NCBI RefSeq assembly: GCF_900111445.1
Contig: NZ_FOHE01000004.1
Location: 62,001 to 126,000 of the forward strand
Reading direction: 5' to 3'
Source: Oceanobacillus limi
GTDB taxonomy: Bacteria; Bacillota; Bacilli; Bacillales; Amphibacillaceae
Length of the DNA stretch: 64,000 nucleotides
Part shown: piece by piece, positions 16,587 through 25,302 of the stretch
How positions within the stretch are numbered: position 1 is the stretch's first letter
How the letters are laid out: the number at the start of each line of letters is the position of its first letter
The notes under the pieces: model-generated
Database searches by the model: none
What the model was told of the DNA's origin: nothing
What the model saw: the letters and a program-made list of their open reading frames with translations, nothing else
Made by a program: the position numbers and the translations under genes

Positions 16587-17816
16587 ATGAAAGAAGATAT
16601 TATCAAACGACTTACTACATATGTTAAGGTCGATACCCAATCTAATGAAGATAACAACACGACACCTTCTACACCTGGGCAATTGGAATTAGCAAATCTA
16701 TTAGTTGATGAACTAAAGGAAATCGGAATGGAAGAAGTTACAATCGATGAAAATGGATACGTAATGGCTACACTACCTGCTAATACAACTAAAGATGTAC
16801 CAACAATAGGATTCCTTGCACATGTTGATACAGCAACTGATTTCACGGGAAAAAATGTTAATCCTCAGCTTATCGAAAACTTTGATGGAAACGATATTAC
16901 GTTAAACGAAGAATTAAATGTTGTCTTATCGGCAACAGAATTTCCAGAGCTTCCAAGTTACAAAGGACACACATTAATTACTACAGACGGAACAACACTA
17001 CTTGGTGCTGATAACAAAGCTGGAATTGCTGAAATCATGTCCGCGATGGACTATTTGATTAAACATCCTGAAATCAAGCATGGAAAGATTCGCATTGCTT
17101 TTACACCAGATGAAGAAATAGGTCGTGGACCGCATAAGTTTGATGTTGATCGTTTTCAGGCTAATTATGCCTATACAGTCGATGGAGGTCCATTAGGGGA
17201 ATTACAATATGAAAGCTTTAATGCTGCAGCTGCAAAAGTAACCTTTAAAGGGAATAGTGTCCATCCTGGAACGGCAAAAAATAAAATGGTGAATGCTGGG
17301 AAAATGGTAGCAGAATTTATTATGAAGTTCCCTGAGCAGGAATCACCAGAGCATACGGAAAACTATGAAGGATTCTACCACTTAATTTCTGTTAATGGAG
17401 ACGTCGAAAACACAAAGGCTTATTATATTATCCGCGATTTTGATAGAGACAGCTTCGAGGATAAAAAAGCAACACTTGAAAAACATGTGGACGAGCTTAA
17501 GAGCAAATACGGTGAATCAAGTGTTGAATTAGAAATGAAAGATCAGTATTACAATATGCGCGAAAAGATTGAACCCGTTATGGAAATTGTAAATATTGCT
17601 AAAGAAGCGATGCAAAATCTTGAGATCGAACCAATTATCCGCCCTGTCAGAGGTGGTACAGATGGATCACAAATCTCTTACATGGGATTACCTACACCTA
17701 ATATTTTCACAGGTGGAGAGAATTTCCATGGCAAGTTCGAATACATTTCTGTAGATAATATGGAAAAAGCGACCAAATTAATTGTTGAGATTTGTAGGCT
17801 ATTTGAAGAAAAATAG
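16587..17816 (+). CDS. pepT: Peptidase T (aminotripeptidase)
   Basis: A 409-residue M20-family dizinc exopeptidase that removes the N-terminal residue from tripeptides in the cytoplasm. Visible motifs are the first metal site H79-V-D81 in AHVDTA, the bridging aspartate in LLGADNKAG, the catalytic TPDEEIGRG glutamates, [13 protein letters not shown] and the late histidine in [10 protein letters not shown]. Length is that of the family. ATG 16587 is preferred to ATG 16581 because AAGGAG is then 9 bases away rather than 3. It ends at a bidirectional terminator. Confidence 0.96.
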   Translation: MKEDIIKRLTTYVKVDTQSNEDNNTTPSTPGQLELANLLVDELKEIGMEEVTIDENGYVMATLPANTTKDVPTIGFLAHVDTATDFTGKNVNPQLIENFDGNDITLNEELNVVLSATEFPELPSYKGHTLITTDGTTLLGADNKAGIAEIMSAMDYLIKHPEIKHGKIRIAFTPDEEIGRGPHKFDVDRFQANYAYTVDGGPLGELQYESFNAAAAKVTFKGNSVHPGTAKNKMVNAGKMVAEFIMKFPEQESPEHTENYEGFYHLISVNGDVENTKAYYIIRDFDRDSFEDKKATLEKHVDELKSKYGESSVELEMKDQYYNMREKIEPVMEIVNIAKEAMQNLEIEPIIRPVRGGTDGSQISYMGLPTPNIFTGGENFHGKFEYISVDNMEKATKLIVEICRLFEEK

Positions 17817-17882
17817 TAGTTAAAGTTACAAGCACTTTACTTGCGGCCTATGTGTATACAAAAAGCATATTCCTTATTACGA

Positions 17883-17912
17883 GAGTCAGATTCCCTTTTT
17901 AGAATCTGACTC
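17883..17912. terminator. Bidirectional terminator
   Basis: GAGTCAGATTC (17883-17893) pairs perfectly with GAATCTGACTC (17902-17912). A T-rich run follows on the plus strand. It separates convergent pepT and MFS genes. Confidence 0.8.
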
Positions 17913-17915
17913 ATT

Positions 17916-19103
17916 TTAGATTTTTATAAAAAAGGAAACGAGTAAAGCAATAGCTAACAGTATTGCTAGCACACCAAACGTTAACAAGTAGCTCCCAAGA
18001 TTCATTAAACCAATGGCTACTAGCGGACCTAGCATTGCCCCAATAAATAAAATAAAGGCGTAAAAAGAGTTCGCTAAAGCTCTTTGTTTCCCCCCTAGTT
18101 GACCAACCACCATCATAATAGCTGGAAAAATTAACGATATACCTGCTACATAAAGAACACTCATGCTAACAATCACCATTAAATGCTTCCCAAATCCTAA
18201 CAAAAATAACCCAATAATCGAAATCCCTAATCCTAGCCTCAGCGTAGCCATTAAACCGATTTTACGCACAATACTACCGGCAAGCGGAGAAAGTATCATA
18301 CCAAAAATACCAATTGCTCGAACATAGAGGATCTCCTTGTCTGTGAGGTGAAAAGGAGCACCACCAAGGTAATCTCCAAGAACTGTATACATTCCAATAA
18401 AGGTCATTAATAGGAAGATTGTGATCGTATAGCAGAATATAAAGTTTTTTTGGGAAAAGATAACTTTTGCTTGATGTATATAATACTCTATTCCTTTATG
18501 TGCAATGCCTTTTCCAGTAGAAGGTAACCCAAATTGAACACAGAGAAAGGTAAGAAAATACAGTATACTAAACAAGATAAAGACATATTGCCAATCAAAT
18601 GTTTGATTGATTAAATCTGAAACAACCTGACCAAAAATTCCCGCCGTTACATATCCAAAACTAATAAAGCCAACTACTGTAGCAATTTTGTTCTTAGGAA
18701 ATAAATCAAATACATAAGCTAATGCAGTAGGTGCAAATGTCGAAGCAATAAACCCTTGAATTCCACGAAGTATAACTAATGCCCAAAAAGAATGGATAAA
18801 GCCGATCATACAAGTAATAATTGTCAACGAAGCTAAGCCATATGCAATGATTCTTTTTCTTCCAAAGCGTTCAGCTAATGGGCCAAATAACAAAAAACCG
18901 ATACCGTAAAATAAAGAGAAGGAACTACTAGTCCAAGCGGCTAAAGACTGTGACACAACAAACTGGTTCGTAAATGGGATGATAAGTGGCGTCGTTACGT
19001 ATACACTTGAAACAACAATTAATGCACACCAAAACATTACAAAAGTGATAAAATTATAATTTGTTGTTTCAGCGGTCTTCACCTTTTGAAACACTTCGTC
19101 CAT
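17916..19103 (-). CDS. MFS transporter (12 helices)
   Basis: A 395-residue secondary transporter of the major facilitator superfamily with about 12 transmembrane segments. The loop 2-3 signature GPLAERFGRKR (about 73-83) marks proton-coupled drug or metabolite exporters of the Bcr/arabinose-efflux kind. A long central loop lies near residues 195-215. ATG 19103 has GGTGGGAG 6 bases upstream. It stands alone, so no substrate can be inferred. The gap 19104-19398 upstream shows no further gene. Confidence 0.9.
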   Translation of the reverse strand: MDEVFQKVKTAETTNYNFITFVMFWCALIVVSSVYVTTPLIIPFTNQFVVSQSLAAWTSSSFSLFYGIGFLLFGPLAERFGRKRIIAYGLASLTIITCMIGFIHSFWALVILRGIQGFIASTFAPTALAYVFDLFPKNKIATVVGFISFGYVTAGIFGQVVSDLINQTFDWQYVFILFSILYFLTFLCVQFGLPSTGKGIAHKGIEYYIHQAKVIFSQKNFIFCYTITIFLLMTFIGMYTVLGDYLGGAPFHLTDKEILYVRAIGIFGMILSPLAGSIVRKIGLMATLRLGLGISIIGLFLLGFGKHLMVIVSMSVLYVAGISLIFPAIMMVVGQLGGKQRALANSFYAFILFIGAMLGPLVAIGLMNLGSYLLTFGVLAILLAIALLVSFFIKI

Positions 19104-19398
19104 AAGCTCTCCCACCTTCTTATACTCTTCTTCTAAGCCTATGTAAAAAACTGAAGAATGTGCATGTGTCTACCTCTTATTTCACCTTGAAACTAGCAGT
19201 TATAGCCTATTGATTCTATGCGATAGTTTATGAGAAAATAAAGAGTATCGGATTATTATGGGCTGTTTTCCTTAACCACTTCTTTGGTTACTTGAATTGC
19301 TGAGATCATTCTTACTTGTCCGTAACATCCGAAGTGAGTAGTTGCATCAAACTAGAACAGATAACAATATATAGCACATCTAAGAAAGGGACGATTTT

Positions 19399-20463
19399 AT
19401 GTTTCAGCCGAGAAACTTATTCTCCATCACAACGGTAGCGGTAATCTGTCTATTAACTGCTTGTACAAGTCCCCAAGAGGAAGGACCTGAAGCAGTAAGT
19501 GAACAGGAAGAGATCCACAATGAAGACGAAACTTCTGCATTAAATGAAAATGATATGAATGCACATCCTGAGGAAGACGCTAATGAGGATTTTCTAACCC
19601 TCCCAAAAGAAAATTTGCAAAAAGGTGACAAAAGTGATTCTGTAATAGACTTACAGAAAACCTTAATAGAAATTGGATACGATATCGATTCTACTGGTGA
19701 ATACGACCATAAGACGATATGGGCAATTACCGATTTCCAACTACAAAACGACGACCTTTATGTAACTGGAATCTATGACGCACAAACTAGAGCAGGTCTA
19801 GAAAACACGATTATAGAGGAGAGTAATGTTGAACCCGGTTCAGCTCTTACCTATAAAGAAAATCAAACGTTGGATGAAGATACAATAGAGTTAGGTAATC
19901 CTTACGAGGTCCTAGCATTGGTTAATAAAAATCATGCATTACCTGCTGATTATGAACCAGAAGATCTCGTAGTCCCAAATGTACGATTCCCTTTTGAAGA
20001 AGATGTACCTAAAAAACAAATGAGAAAAGTAGCAGCTGAAGCATTAGAGGAATTATTTGCTGCTGGTGATGAAGCAGGCATTGACTTGTTCGCCCAATCT
20101 GGATATCGTTCCTATGATAGGCAGGATTCTATATTCGCATCAAATGTAAGTGCTTATGGAGAAGAAGAAGCTAATAAATTTAGTGCAAAGCCTGGGGAAA
20201 GTGAGCATCAATCTGGTCTATCTATGGATGTAACCAGTCCTGAGATTAACTATCAAATCGGTAGTGACTTTGAGGGAACAGATGAGAGTGACTGGCTAAA
20301 AGAAAATGCAGCTGAATTTGGTTTTATTATACGATTCCCAGAAGGCAAAGAGGAAATTACAAAATATCAGTATGAACCATGGCATATCCGATATGTTGGG
20401 ATCACAGCAGCTAAGGAAATCATGGAGCAAGGCATTACCTTAGAGGAATATTTAGAAGATTGA
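19399..20463 (+). CDS. D,D-carboxypeptidase lipoprotein (VanY/LdcB-like) with peptidoglycan-binding domain
   Basis: A 354-residue lipoprotein. The signal peptide ends at lipobox LLTAC with Cys22. An acidic linker (23-65) leads to a PG_binding_1 domain (about 74-134) and then a M15-type D,D-carboxypeptidase domain (about 190-345). Its zinc and catalytic residues are seen in SGYRSYDRQ, SEHQSGLSMDV (H270, D277) and EPWHIRYVG (H329). It would trim D-alanine from wall peptides on the outer face of the membrane. GAAAGGG precedes the ATG. It is monocistronic, ending at a bidirectional terminator. Confidence 0.93.
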   Translation: MFQPRNLFSITTVAVICLLTACTSPQEEGPEAVSEQEEIHNEDETSALNENDMNAHPEEDANEDFLTLPKENLQKGDKSDSVIDLQKTLIEIGYDIDSTGEYDHKTIWAITDFQLQNDDLYVTGIYDAQTRAGLENTIIEESNVEPGSALTYKENQTLDEDTIELGNPYEVLALVNKNHALPADYEPEDLVVPNVRFPFEEDVPKKQMRKVAAEALEELFAAGDEAGIDLFAQSGYRSYDRQDSIFASNVSAYGEEEANKFSAKPGESEHQSGLSMDVTSPEINYQIGSDFEGTDESDWLKENAAEFGFIIRFPEGKEEITKYQYEPWHIRYVGITAAKEIMEQGITLEEYLED

Positions 20464-20492
20464 AGTATACTTGTTTGAATAGATTGAGACAA

Positions 20493-20523
20493 AAAACCGG
20501 AACTGATTAATTGTTCCGGTTTT
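20493..20523. terminator. Bidirectional terminator
   Basis: AAAACCGGAAC (20493-20503) pairs with GTTCCGGTTTT (20513-20523), between the convergent carboxypeptidase and SRPBCC genes. Confidence 0.9.
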
Positions 20524-20562
20524 AACTTATACTTCCTTAACTAATATATTTGATATAGGCCC

Positions 20563-21030
20563 CTACTGATTCGCTTCTATTTCAGATTCTGCTACTTGCT
20601 TCACTCTTTCTACAAACTGAACAACGACTTTATCTCCCCCACCAAGTTTCATTAATAGCTTTGCTGGCCATTTTAATGGTTTATTCGTCGTTGAATAAAC
20701 GAAGTACGTTTTGTCTTCGTCTAATTTTTCAACTTCGTATGTAGTCGTAATTTCAAACATATTCGCTAGTGTAAAGCCGACTTTCATTTTTTTATGATCG
20801 GCAGTATTTTCATAGAGCAATGTCTCAACATCATATTCCTGGACCTTTTTCCCCTCTTTAAACTTTTGGCGATAGATAGTTCCTACACCATTTTCTGTTT
20901 CTTTGATAGGCTCATTCTCAATTACGTTTGGCATAATTTTTTGCATATCTTCCAAGGATCCATCTAAAAACTTCCACACATGTTCAATTGGAGCATTAAT
21001 ATTCTTCGCTTTTTTCCACTCTCTCATCAT
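20563..21030 (-). CDS. SRPBCC-family (polyketide cyclase/START-like) protein
   Basis: A 155-residue protein with the Bet v1-like ligand-pocket fold: an N-terminal strand and helix with INAPIEHVWKFLDG, a central NGVGTIYRQKFKEG and a long C-terminal helix (KLLMKLGGGDKVVVQFVERVKQVAE). It probably binds a hydrophobic small molecule, but no function is known. Two adjacent ATG codons (21030 and 21027) follow AAAGGTTGAT; I keep the first. The neighbouring DUF2269 gene upstream has the same direction but with a 90-base gap. Confidence 0.8.
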   Translation of the reverse strand: MMREWKKAKNINAPIEHVWKFLDGSLEDMQKIMPNVIENEPIKETENGVGTIYRQKFKEGKKVQEYDVETLLYENTADHKKMKVGFTLANMFEITTTYEVEKLDEDKTYFVYSTTNKPLKWPAKLLMKLGGGDKVVVQFVERVKQVAESEIEANQ

Positions 21031-21119
21031 ATCAACCTTTCAGATAACCGTTAGTAATTAAATCAATTCTATCACATTGCTATCTTGAAAAAAACAAACA
21101 CAATAATTACATGTGCTTG

Positions 21120-21572
21120 TTAGAAAGGTTTTAGTATCATTAGAGCAATTATTATTAGGAATATCACATTTTCTAGCTTTTCTACAAAGAATAACTTTTT
21201 GGACAATGTAACGTACGTTTCTGGAATTTCTTCACCAGAATGTTCCTTTAATAATTTTTTTATTGGTTTTGACCTCGGCGATAATAGTAGTGGACCAAAT
21301 GCTAGAGCTATTAAAAACAATATTAGACTTAAACTATACCACCCCTGCCGGAAAAGGTAATTATTTAAAATTCCCATCCATAATCCAGTGATTAACAGTA
21401 ACGTTCCACCAATCATTACAAAGATATGCAATCGATTGCGAATTGCATACGCATGTCTAAGTTCTGTCATCGTAGAAGCATGGGATACCGTAAAAATCAT
21501 AAAAAAACCTGGCCCCATTCCTAAAATTGCAGAAAAAATATGAATAAATACAAGAAGTTCATAAAACGACAT
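21120..21572 (-). CDS. DUF2269-family membrane protein
   Basis: A 150-residue membrane protein with about four transmembrane helices and the start SFYELLVFIHIFSAILGMGPGF, typical of the DUF2269 group. Conserved histidine and glycines in the first helix (HIFSAILGMG) recall small haem- or copper-associated membrane proteins, but the function is unknown. ATG 21572 has GGGGGGA 6 bases upstream, so the longer frame starting at 21608 is rejected. Confidence 0.8.
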   Translation of the reverse strand: MSFYELLVFIHIFSAILGMGPGFFMIFTVSHASTMTELRHAYAIRNRLHIFVMIGGTLLLITGLWMGILNNYLFRQGWYSLSLILFLIALAFGPLLLSPRSKPIKKLLKEHSGEEIPETYVTLSKKLFFVEKLENVIFLIIIALMILKPF

Positions 21573-21688
21573 GTTATCCCCCCACAACTTTCCTCTATTA
21601 CAAATCATTATAGAACATTCTACACTAGATTCCCGTGATAAAAGTCACAGGATAATTTGCTTTTCCTTTCGTAATCGAATACAATAAC

Positions 21689-21703
21689 TGATAACCGTTA
21701 TCA
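21689..21703. promoter_or_regulatory. Fur-box-like 7-1-7 palindrome
   Basis: TGATAACCGTTATCA is a perfect 7-1-7 inverted repeat, matching 13 of 15 positions of the Bacillus Fur consensus (TGATAATNATTATCA). It lies 140 bp before the nitroreductase gene and 117 bp before the divergent DUF2269 gene. A TATAAT at 21739-21744 could be the -10 box for the nitroreductase. Binding by Fur or a paralogue is inference. Confidence 0.4.
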
Positions 21704-21828
21704 ATTAAAAAGGAACTTATCATCCTTAACTAACATTATATAATACAGGGAGATATTAGATTTTCCTATTTCATAGAGAACAATGCATTAGGTGACTTTT
21801 TTGCTAAATAAGGAAGGGGCAGTTGAAG

Positions 21829-22389
21829 ATGGAATTAACAAAGCAACAATCGCAATTAGCTCAAGTTATTCGTGAGCGCCGTGCTATAAAGAAAGGGTAT
21901 AATAACAACGAAGTGAAAGAGGAATTAATAAAGGACTTATTAGACCACGCCATTTGGGCACCAACCCATGGAATGCGTCAACCATGGCGATTTATTTTCA
22001 TTGGTCAGGATCAAAAACCTAGCTTCGCAAAGAAGGTTGCTGCTACGTATCCAGAGGAGAGACAAGAAAACAGAGAAGCGTATTTAAACGAACCGAACGC
22101 CATTCTAGTTGTAGTTATGGACGAACCAGAAAACCAAAAGCAGTGGGATGAAAATTATGGTGCTGTTTCATGTATGATTCAAAACTTTTGGCTACTTGCT
22201 TGGGAGCAAAAATTAGGTGTTGTTTGGAAAACGAACCCACACATATATGATCCAAAAGTAAAAGAGATATTAGATGTTGGTGAACATGAAAAAATTGTAG
22301 GATTTTTACACATGGGCTATTTTGATGAAGCGCCTGCGGAAAAAGATCGCGTAGCAATTGCAGATAAATTTTATACGTATCAAGGATAA
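21829..22389 (+). CDS. Nitroreductase-family flavoprotein
   Basis: A 186-residue FMN-dependent oxidoreductase of the nitroreductase superfamily. It has the N-terminal IRERRAIKKGY (phosphate-binding RR-S/I region), LLDHAIWAPTHGMRQPWRF, and the central AVSCMIQNFWLLAWEQKLGVVWKT segment. It resembles the YdjA/YfhC-like small nitroreductases. The physiological substrate is unknown. ATG 21829 is 9 bases from AAGGAAGGGG, whereas the TTG at 21823 is too close. It ends at a strong hairpin. Confidence 0.88.
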   Translation: MELTKQQSQLAQVIRERRAIKKGYNNNEVKEELIKDLLDHAIWAPTHGMRQPWRFIFIGQDQKPSFAKKVAATYPEERQENREAYLNEPNAILVVVMDEPENQKQWDENYGAVSCMIQNFWLLAWEQKLGVVWKTNPHIYDPKVKEILDVGEHEKIVGFLHMGYFDEAPAEKDRVAIADKFYTYQG

Positions 22390-22400
22390 GAACATTAAGA

Positions 22401-22440
22401 CAAAACACCAAATGCTCGGATAGCATTTGGTGTTTTGTTT
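22401..22440. terminator. Strong terminator
   Basis: CAAAACACCAAATGCT (22401-22416) pairs perfectly with AGCATTTGGTGTTTTG (22422-22437) followed by TTT. It serves the nitroreductase and, in reverse, ddl. Confidence 0.92.
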
Positions 22441-22469
22441 AGCTCTCATGTATCTATAGTGGTTCTACC

Positions 22470-23570
22470 TTACTCCCAGACGGTACTTTTTAATTGGTTA
22501 TCCCTTTGATGACGTTCAATTGCAAGCTCAATTAACTTACCAATCAACTCCGAGTATGGAATCCCACTTACTTCCCAGAGTTTGGGATACATACTGATTT
22601 TTGTAAAACCAGGTAAGGTATTCACTTCATTAACATATAACTCTCCATCTTCTGTAAGGAAAAAGTCCACACGAGCCAATCCTTCACATTGTAGAGCTTC
22701 AAAAGCTTTTATTGCAGTCTCTTGAACCCTCGCTGTATTCTCTTCTGATAATTCTGCAGGAATAGCAAGATCTGCACCTTTTTCATCAATATATTTAGAT
22801 TCGTAGGAATAAAATTCTGTTTGAGGAAGAATTTCACCAGGTACAGACGCAATTGGGTCATCATTTCCCAAAACCGAACACTCTATCTCACGGCCAATTA
22901 CAGTTTCCTCAATAACAATTTTATTATCATATTGAAACGCTGTATCAACTGCTGCATGGAACTCTTCTTCTGTTGCGACCTTGCTTACCCCAACAGAAGA
23001 ACCCTGGTTAGCTGGCTTGATAAACATTGGTGTACCTAAATAGCTTTCTACCTCATCGTAGTTTATCTTATGACGCTTGGACTTTAAGTAACTAAGACCT
23101 TTTGCCACGGAAATTCCTGCATCATTTAACAACCTTTTGGCAACATCTTTATCCATGCATACGGATGAACCTAAAACACTTGGACCTACGAAGGGCAAGT
23201 TAGCGATTCGTAACATACCTTGAAGACTTCCATCTTCCCCCAGTGTCCCATGCACAATTGGAAATACAACATCTAATTGATCTAAGCTGACAGCATTACC
23301 TGCATGAATTAATTGTTTATCATTTGAACCAGGTACAATCGCTATATTCTCATTTGATTTATTTAGCTGAATTAGTTTAGGGTTTTCTGCATTTAGTAAA
23401 TAAGAAGACTGATCATTTAAATGCCATTTCCCTTCTTTGTCAATTCCGATAAGTACTACTTCATATTTCTCTTTATCAATAGCATCTACAATATTTTTTG
23501 CTGACTGAAGAGAAACCTCATGTTCAGCTGATTTCCCACCAAAAATGATGCCAACTTTTTTCTTCATCAT
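22470..23570 (-). CDS. ddl: D-alanine--D-alanine ligase
   Basis: A 366-residue ATP-grasp enzyme that joins two D-alanines for peptidoglycan precursors. Features are the N-terminal GGKSAEHEVSLQSA (substrate serine loop), GTLGEDGSLQG, the ATP-grasp loop KPANQGSSVGVSK, EIECSVLG and the metal-binding end VNEVNTLPGFTKISMYPKLW. The closing segment is ligase-like D-Ala-D-Ala rather than obviously lactate-specific; residue-level specificity was not resolved. AAAGGAAG precedes two ATG codons. The usual partner murF is not in this window, being beyond neither side, so the gene is solitary. Confidence 0.96.
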   Translation of the reverse strand: MMKKKVGIIFGGKSAEHEVSLQSAKNIVDAIDKEKYEVVLIGIDKEGKWHLNDQSSYLLNAENPKLIQLNKSNENIAIVPGSNDKQLIHAGNAVSLDQLDVVFPIVHGTLGEDGSLQGMLRIANLPFVGPSVLGSSVCMDKDVAKRLLNDAGISVAKGLSYLKSKRHKINYDEVESYLGTPMFIKPANQGSSVGVSKVATEEEFHAAVDTAFQYDNKIVIEETVIGREIECSVLGNDDPIASVPGEILPQTEFYSYESKYIDEKGADLAIPAELSEENTARVQETAIKAFEALQCEGLARVDFFLTEDGELYVNEVNTLPGFTKISMYPKLWEVSGIPYSELIGKLIELAIERHQRDNQLKSTVWE

Positions 23571-23740
23571 AGACTTCCTTTCTTATTAAGAAACTTGGAA
23601 TTCGCCAAGAATTAAGGTGAATGCCATAGATACACTTGCGCAGTTTATCTGCTTAAATGAACCTTCCGAATGTCGGCTTTTCCACCAAATCTTTAGAATA
23701 AAAAACACCTATATTTAAAATAGCATAAATCAGCTTGTAT

Positions 23741-23914
23741 TTAATAGTACCAGCAAACAAAAAGATTACTAAAAAACCACGGTCCCATTCGTTTTGCCAT
23801 ACGCTTGGATATTTTGCGAATATGTCCAGGTTTCATGTGCGATGGTTTGGCGCTGACACCGGTGGTTTTGTAAACAATTCGACGTAGCTCTCCTTCAATA
23901 ACAACTTCGTCCAC
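23741..23914 (-). pseudogene. Possible gene remnant of 57 codons in a gene-poor stretch
   Basis: The interval 23571-24265 has no clear intact gene. On the minus strand one coherent-looking frame reads VDEVVIEGELRRIVYKTTG and, later, HIRKISKRMAKRMGPWFF before a stop at 23741. The composition is protein-like and basic, but there is no ribosome binding site, no ATG and a TAG a few codons upstream. I do not recognise it. It is either the 3' end of a decayed gene or a small gene with a poor start. Confidence 0.3.
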
Positions 23915-24009
23915 ATAGAAAATCAGCTACTGTTGCTAATTATAAATTCAACCTTCCGTTATAACGAACCAATTCCTACATCACATTCTTAAGTGATTTA
24001 ACAAAAGAA

Positions 24010-24032
24010 GAGCCAGAATATACTACTGGCTC
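24010..24032 (-). terminator. Terminator-like hairpin in the gene-poor stretch
   Basis: GAGCCAG (24010-24016) pairs with CTGGCTC (24026-24032); minus-strand reading continues into TTCTTTTGTT. No minus-strand gene is present upstream of it, which supports the idea that a gene was lost here. Confidence 0.45.
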
Positions 24033-24196
24033 CAAAGCTACTCATGGATTGGGATAAATCTACTACAAGGTTGTAGTCTATATTATCTTATGTATCGTGT
24101 CATTTTAGTTGTTGGCAAATCAATTAGTACATTCATATATTTATTAGTAAACCTTGGATACTTTCATCAATTTTAATAGAAATAGACTAGTAAACA

Positions 24197-24224
24197 ACCA
24201 TGGTTCAATTTCCTACATAGATTA
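24197..24224 (+). promoter_or_regulatory. Sigma-K-like promoter of the coat gene
   Basis: AC (24197-24198), a 17-base spacer and CATAGATTA (24216-24224) match the mother-cell sigma-K pattern AC-N16/17-CATANNNTA exactly. It lies 41 bases before the coat gene start, as expected for late sporulation expression. Confidence 0.65.
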
Positions 24225-24265
24225 TAGTGTATTAAGAAATATTTAAAGAAAGAGAGGTTTTATTT

Positions 24266-24763
24266 ATGAGTTGTTCTCATTGTAAATCTAAAGAGGATTG
24301 CGTTTGTGAAGTAGTTCGAAAAATTGTAAAAGCACAAGATGAAGTAGCTGCTGCAGCAAACGATAATTGTTGTACAACTGGGTGTAAACAAGCAATTGAA
24401 CAGTTACTATCTCCGGCAGCTGCACCAACGGATACAACAATTCCTTTCTTACTGTACTGCAAGGGAGACTGTGATCTATTTGTCGCAACCGGCGTTAGGG
24501 AAAACAGTGTCTATGAATGTGTAGAAACTGCAGTATTTCGTGCGAAAAAGGTTGATAAAGATTGCTGCGCAGTCCTAGAACTTCTAGAATTTGAAGAAAC
24601 AACACCTCCCCCACTTCATCACCATAAAAAGCCTAGTGGCTGTGAAGTAATCGTACCACCTAATACTGGCAATTTAGTAGAAACAGGAATCTGTATAACT
24701 GTTGACCTTCACTGTTTCTGCGCTATTCAATGTCTATCTCCTACCACACCATTAGAAGCATAA
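24266..24763 (+). CDS. Spore coat protein of the CotY/CotZ (ExsY) family
   Basis: A 165-residue cysteine-rich structural protein of the outer spore coat or crust. Visible family traits are the N-terminal CVCEVVRKIVKAQ, TGCKQAIEQL, the TIPFLLYCKGDCDLF segment, DCCAVLELL and the C-terminal ICITVDLHCFCAIQCLSP. More than 15 cysteines probably support disulphide cross-linking and self-assembly. A histidine-rich patch (HHHKK) lies near residue 115. AGAGAGG precedes the ATG. The sigma-K-like promoter fits its role. I cannot separate CotY from CotZ. Confidence 0.92.
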   Translation: MSCSHCKSKEDCVCEVVRKIVKAQDEVAAAANDNCCTTGCKQAIEQLLSPAAAPTDTTIPFLLYCKGDCDLFVATGVRENSVYECVETAVFRAKKVDKDCCAVLELLEFEETTPPPLHHHKKPSGCEVIVPPNTGNLVETGICITVDLHCFCAIQCLSPTTPLEA

Positions 24764-24770
24764 CGACCAC

Positions 24771-24814
24771 AAGAATCCAAAACTGCATGAGAATGTAGTT
24801 TTGGATTCTTTTTT
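24771..24814 (+). terminator. Terminator of the coat gene
   Basis: AAGAATCCAAAACT pairs with AGTTTTGGATTCTT, followed by a T run. Confidence 0.9.
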
Positions 24815-24881
24815 ATCAATAAATTGTTTATGGTTCGAACATCCTATAATATAAAAATAATAAACAAAAAGGAGGAAAATG

Positions 24882-25217
24882 ATGAGTGAGTTTACTTATC
24901 TCAATGACATGCAGGGAATCCAGTCGTTTATAATGGAACATCAACTTTCTTTTCTATTTATATCTCGACCAAACTGCAGTGTCTGCCAGGTTCTATTACC
25001 TCAAGTTCAAGAAATGATGGAACAATATCCATCAATAAAAACTGGATATATTGATGCAAGTGAAGTAGAGGAGGTAGCAGGTTATTTTTCGATATTTACT
25101 GCCCCAGTCTTATTGCTTTTTGTAGAAGGTAAGGAATATATTCGAGAGGCGCGAATTGTGCATATGGATTTATTTGAAGATAAAGTAAAAAGAATATATG
25201 AAAATGTGGTTGGATGA
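24882..25217 (+). CDS. Thioredoxin-like protein
   Basis: A 111-residue thioredoxin-fold protein. The active-site motif is C-S-V-C in RPNCSVCQVL, followed by the cis-proline region FTAPVLLLFV. This CSVC motif differs from the CGPC of housekeeping thioredoxins, so it is likely a specialised thiol-disulphide protein, as in the YbbN/YtpP-type small thioredoxins. No signal peptide is present; it is cytoplasmic. Of two adjacent ATG codons I choose 24882, six bases from GGAGG. The terminator stem overlaps its last codons. Confidence 0.85.
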   Translation: MSEFTYLNDMQGIQSFIMEHQLSFLFISRPNCSVCQVLLPQVQEMMEQYPSIKTGYIDASEVEEVAGYFSIFTAPVLLLFVEGKEYIREARIVHMDLFEDKVKRIYENVVG

Positions 25218-25240
25218 TAAATAAAATATCCAACCACATT
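25203..25240 (+). terminator. Terminator overlapping the end of the thioredoxin-like gene
   Basis: AATGTGGTTGGA (25203-25214) pairs with TCCAACCACATT (25229-25240), with a T-rich tail. The left arm lies inside the last codons of the gene. Confidence 0.75.
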
Positions 25241-25302
25241 AATTTAATACTACTTTCTTAAGGAGATAAAAGATAAGTTTCTTTATTGAATCCCCAAAAA
25301 AC

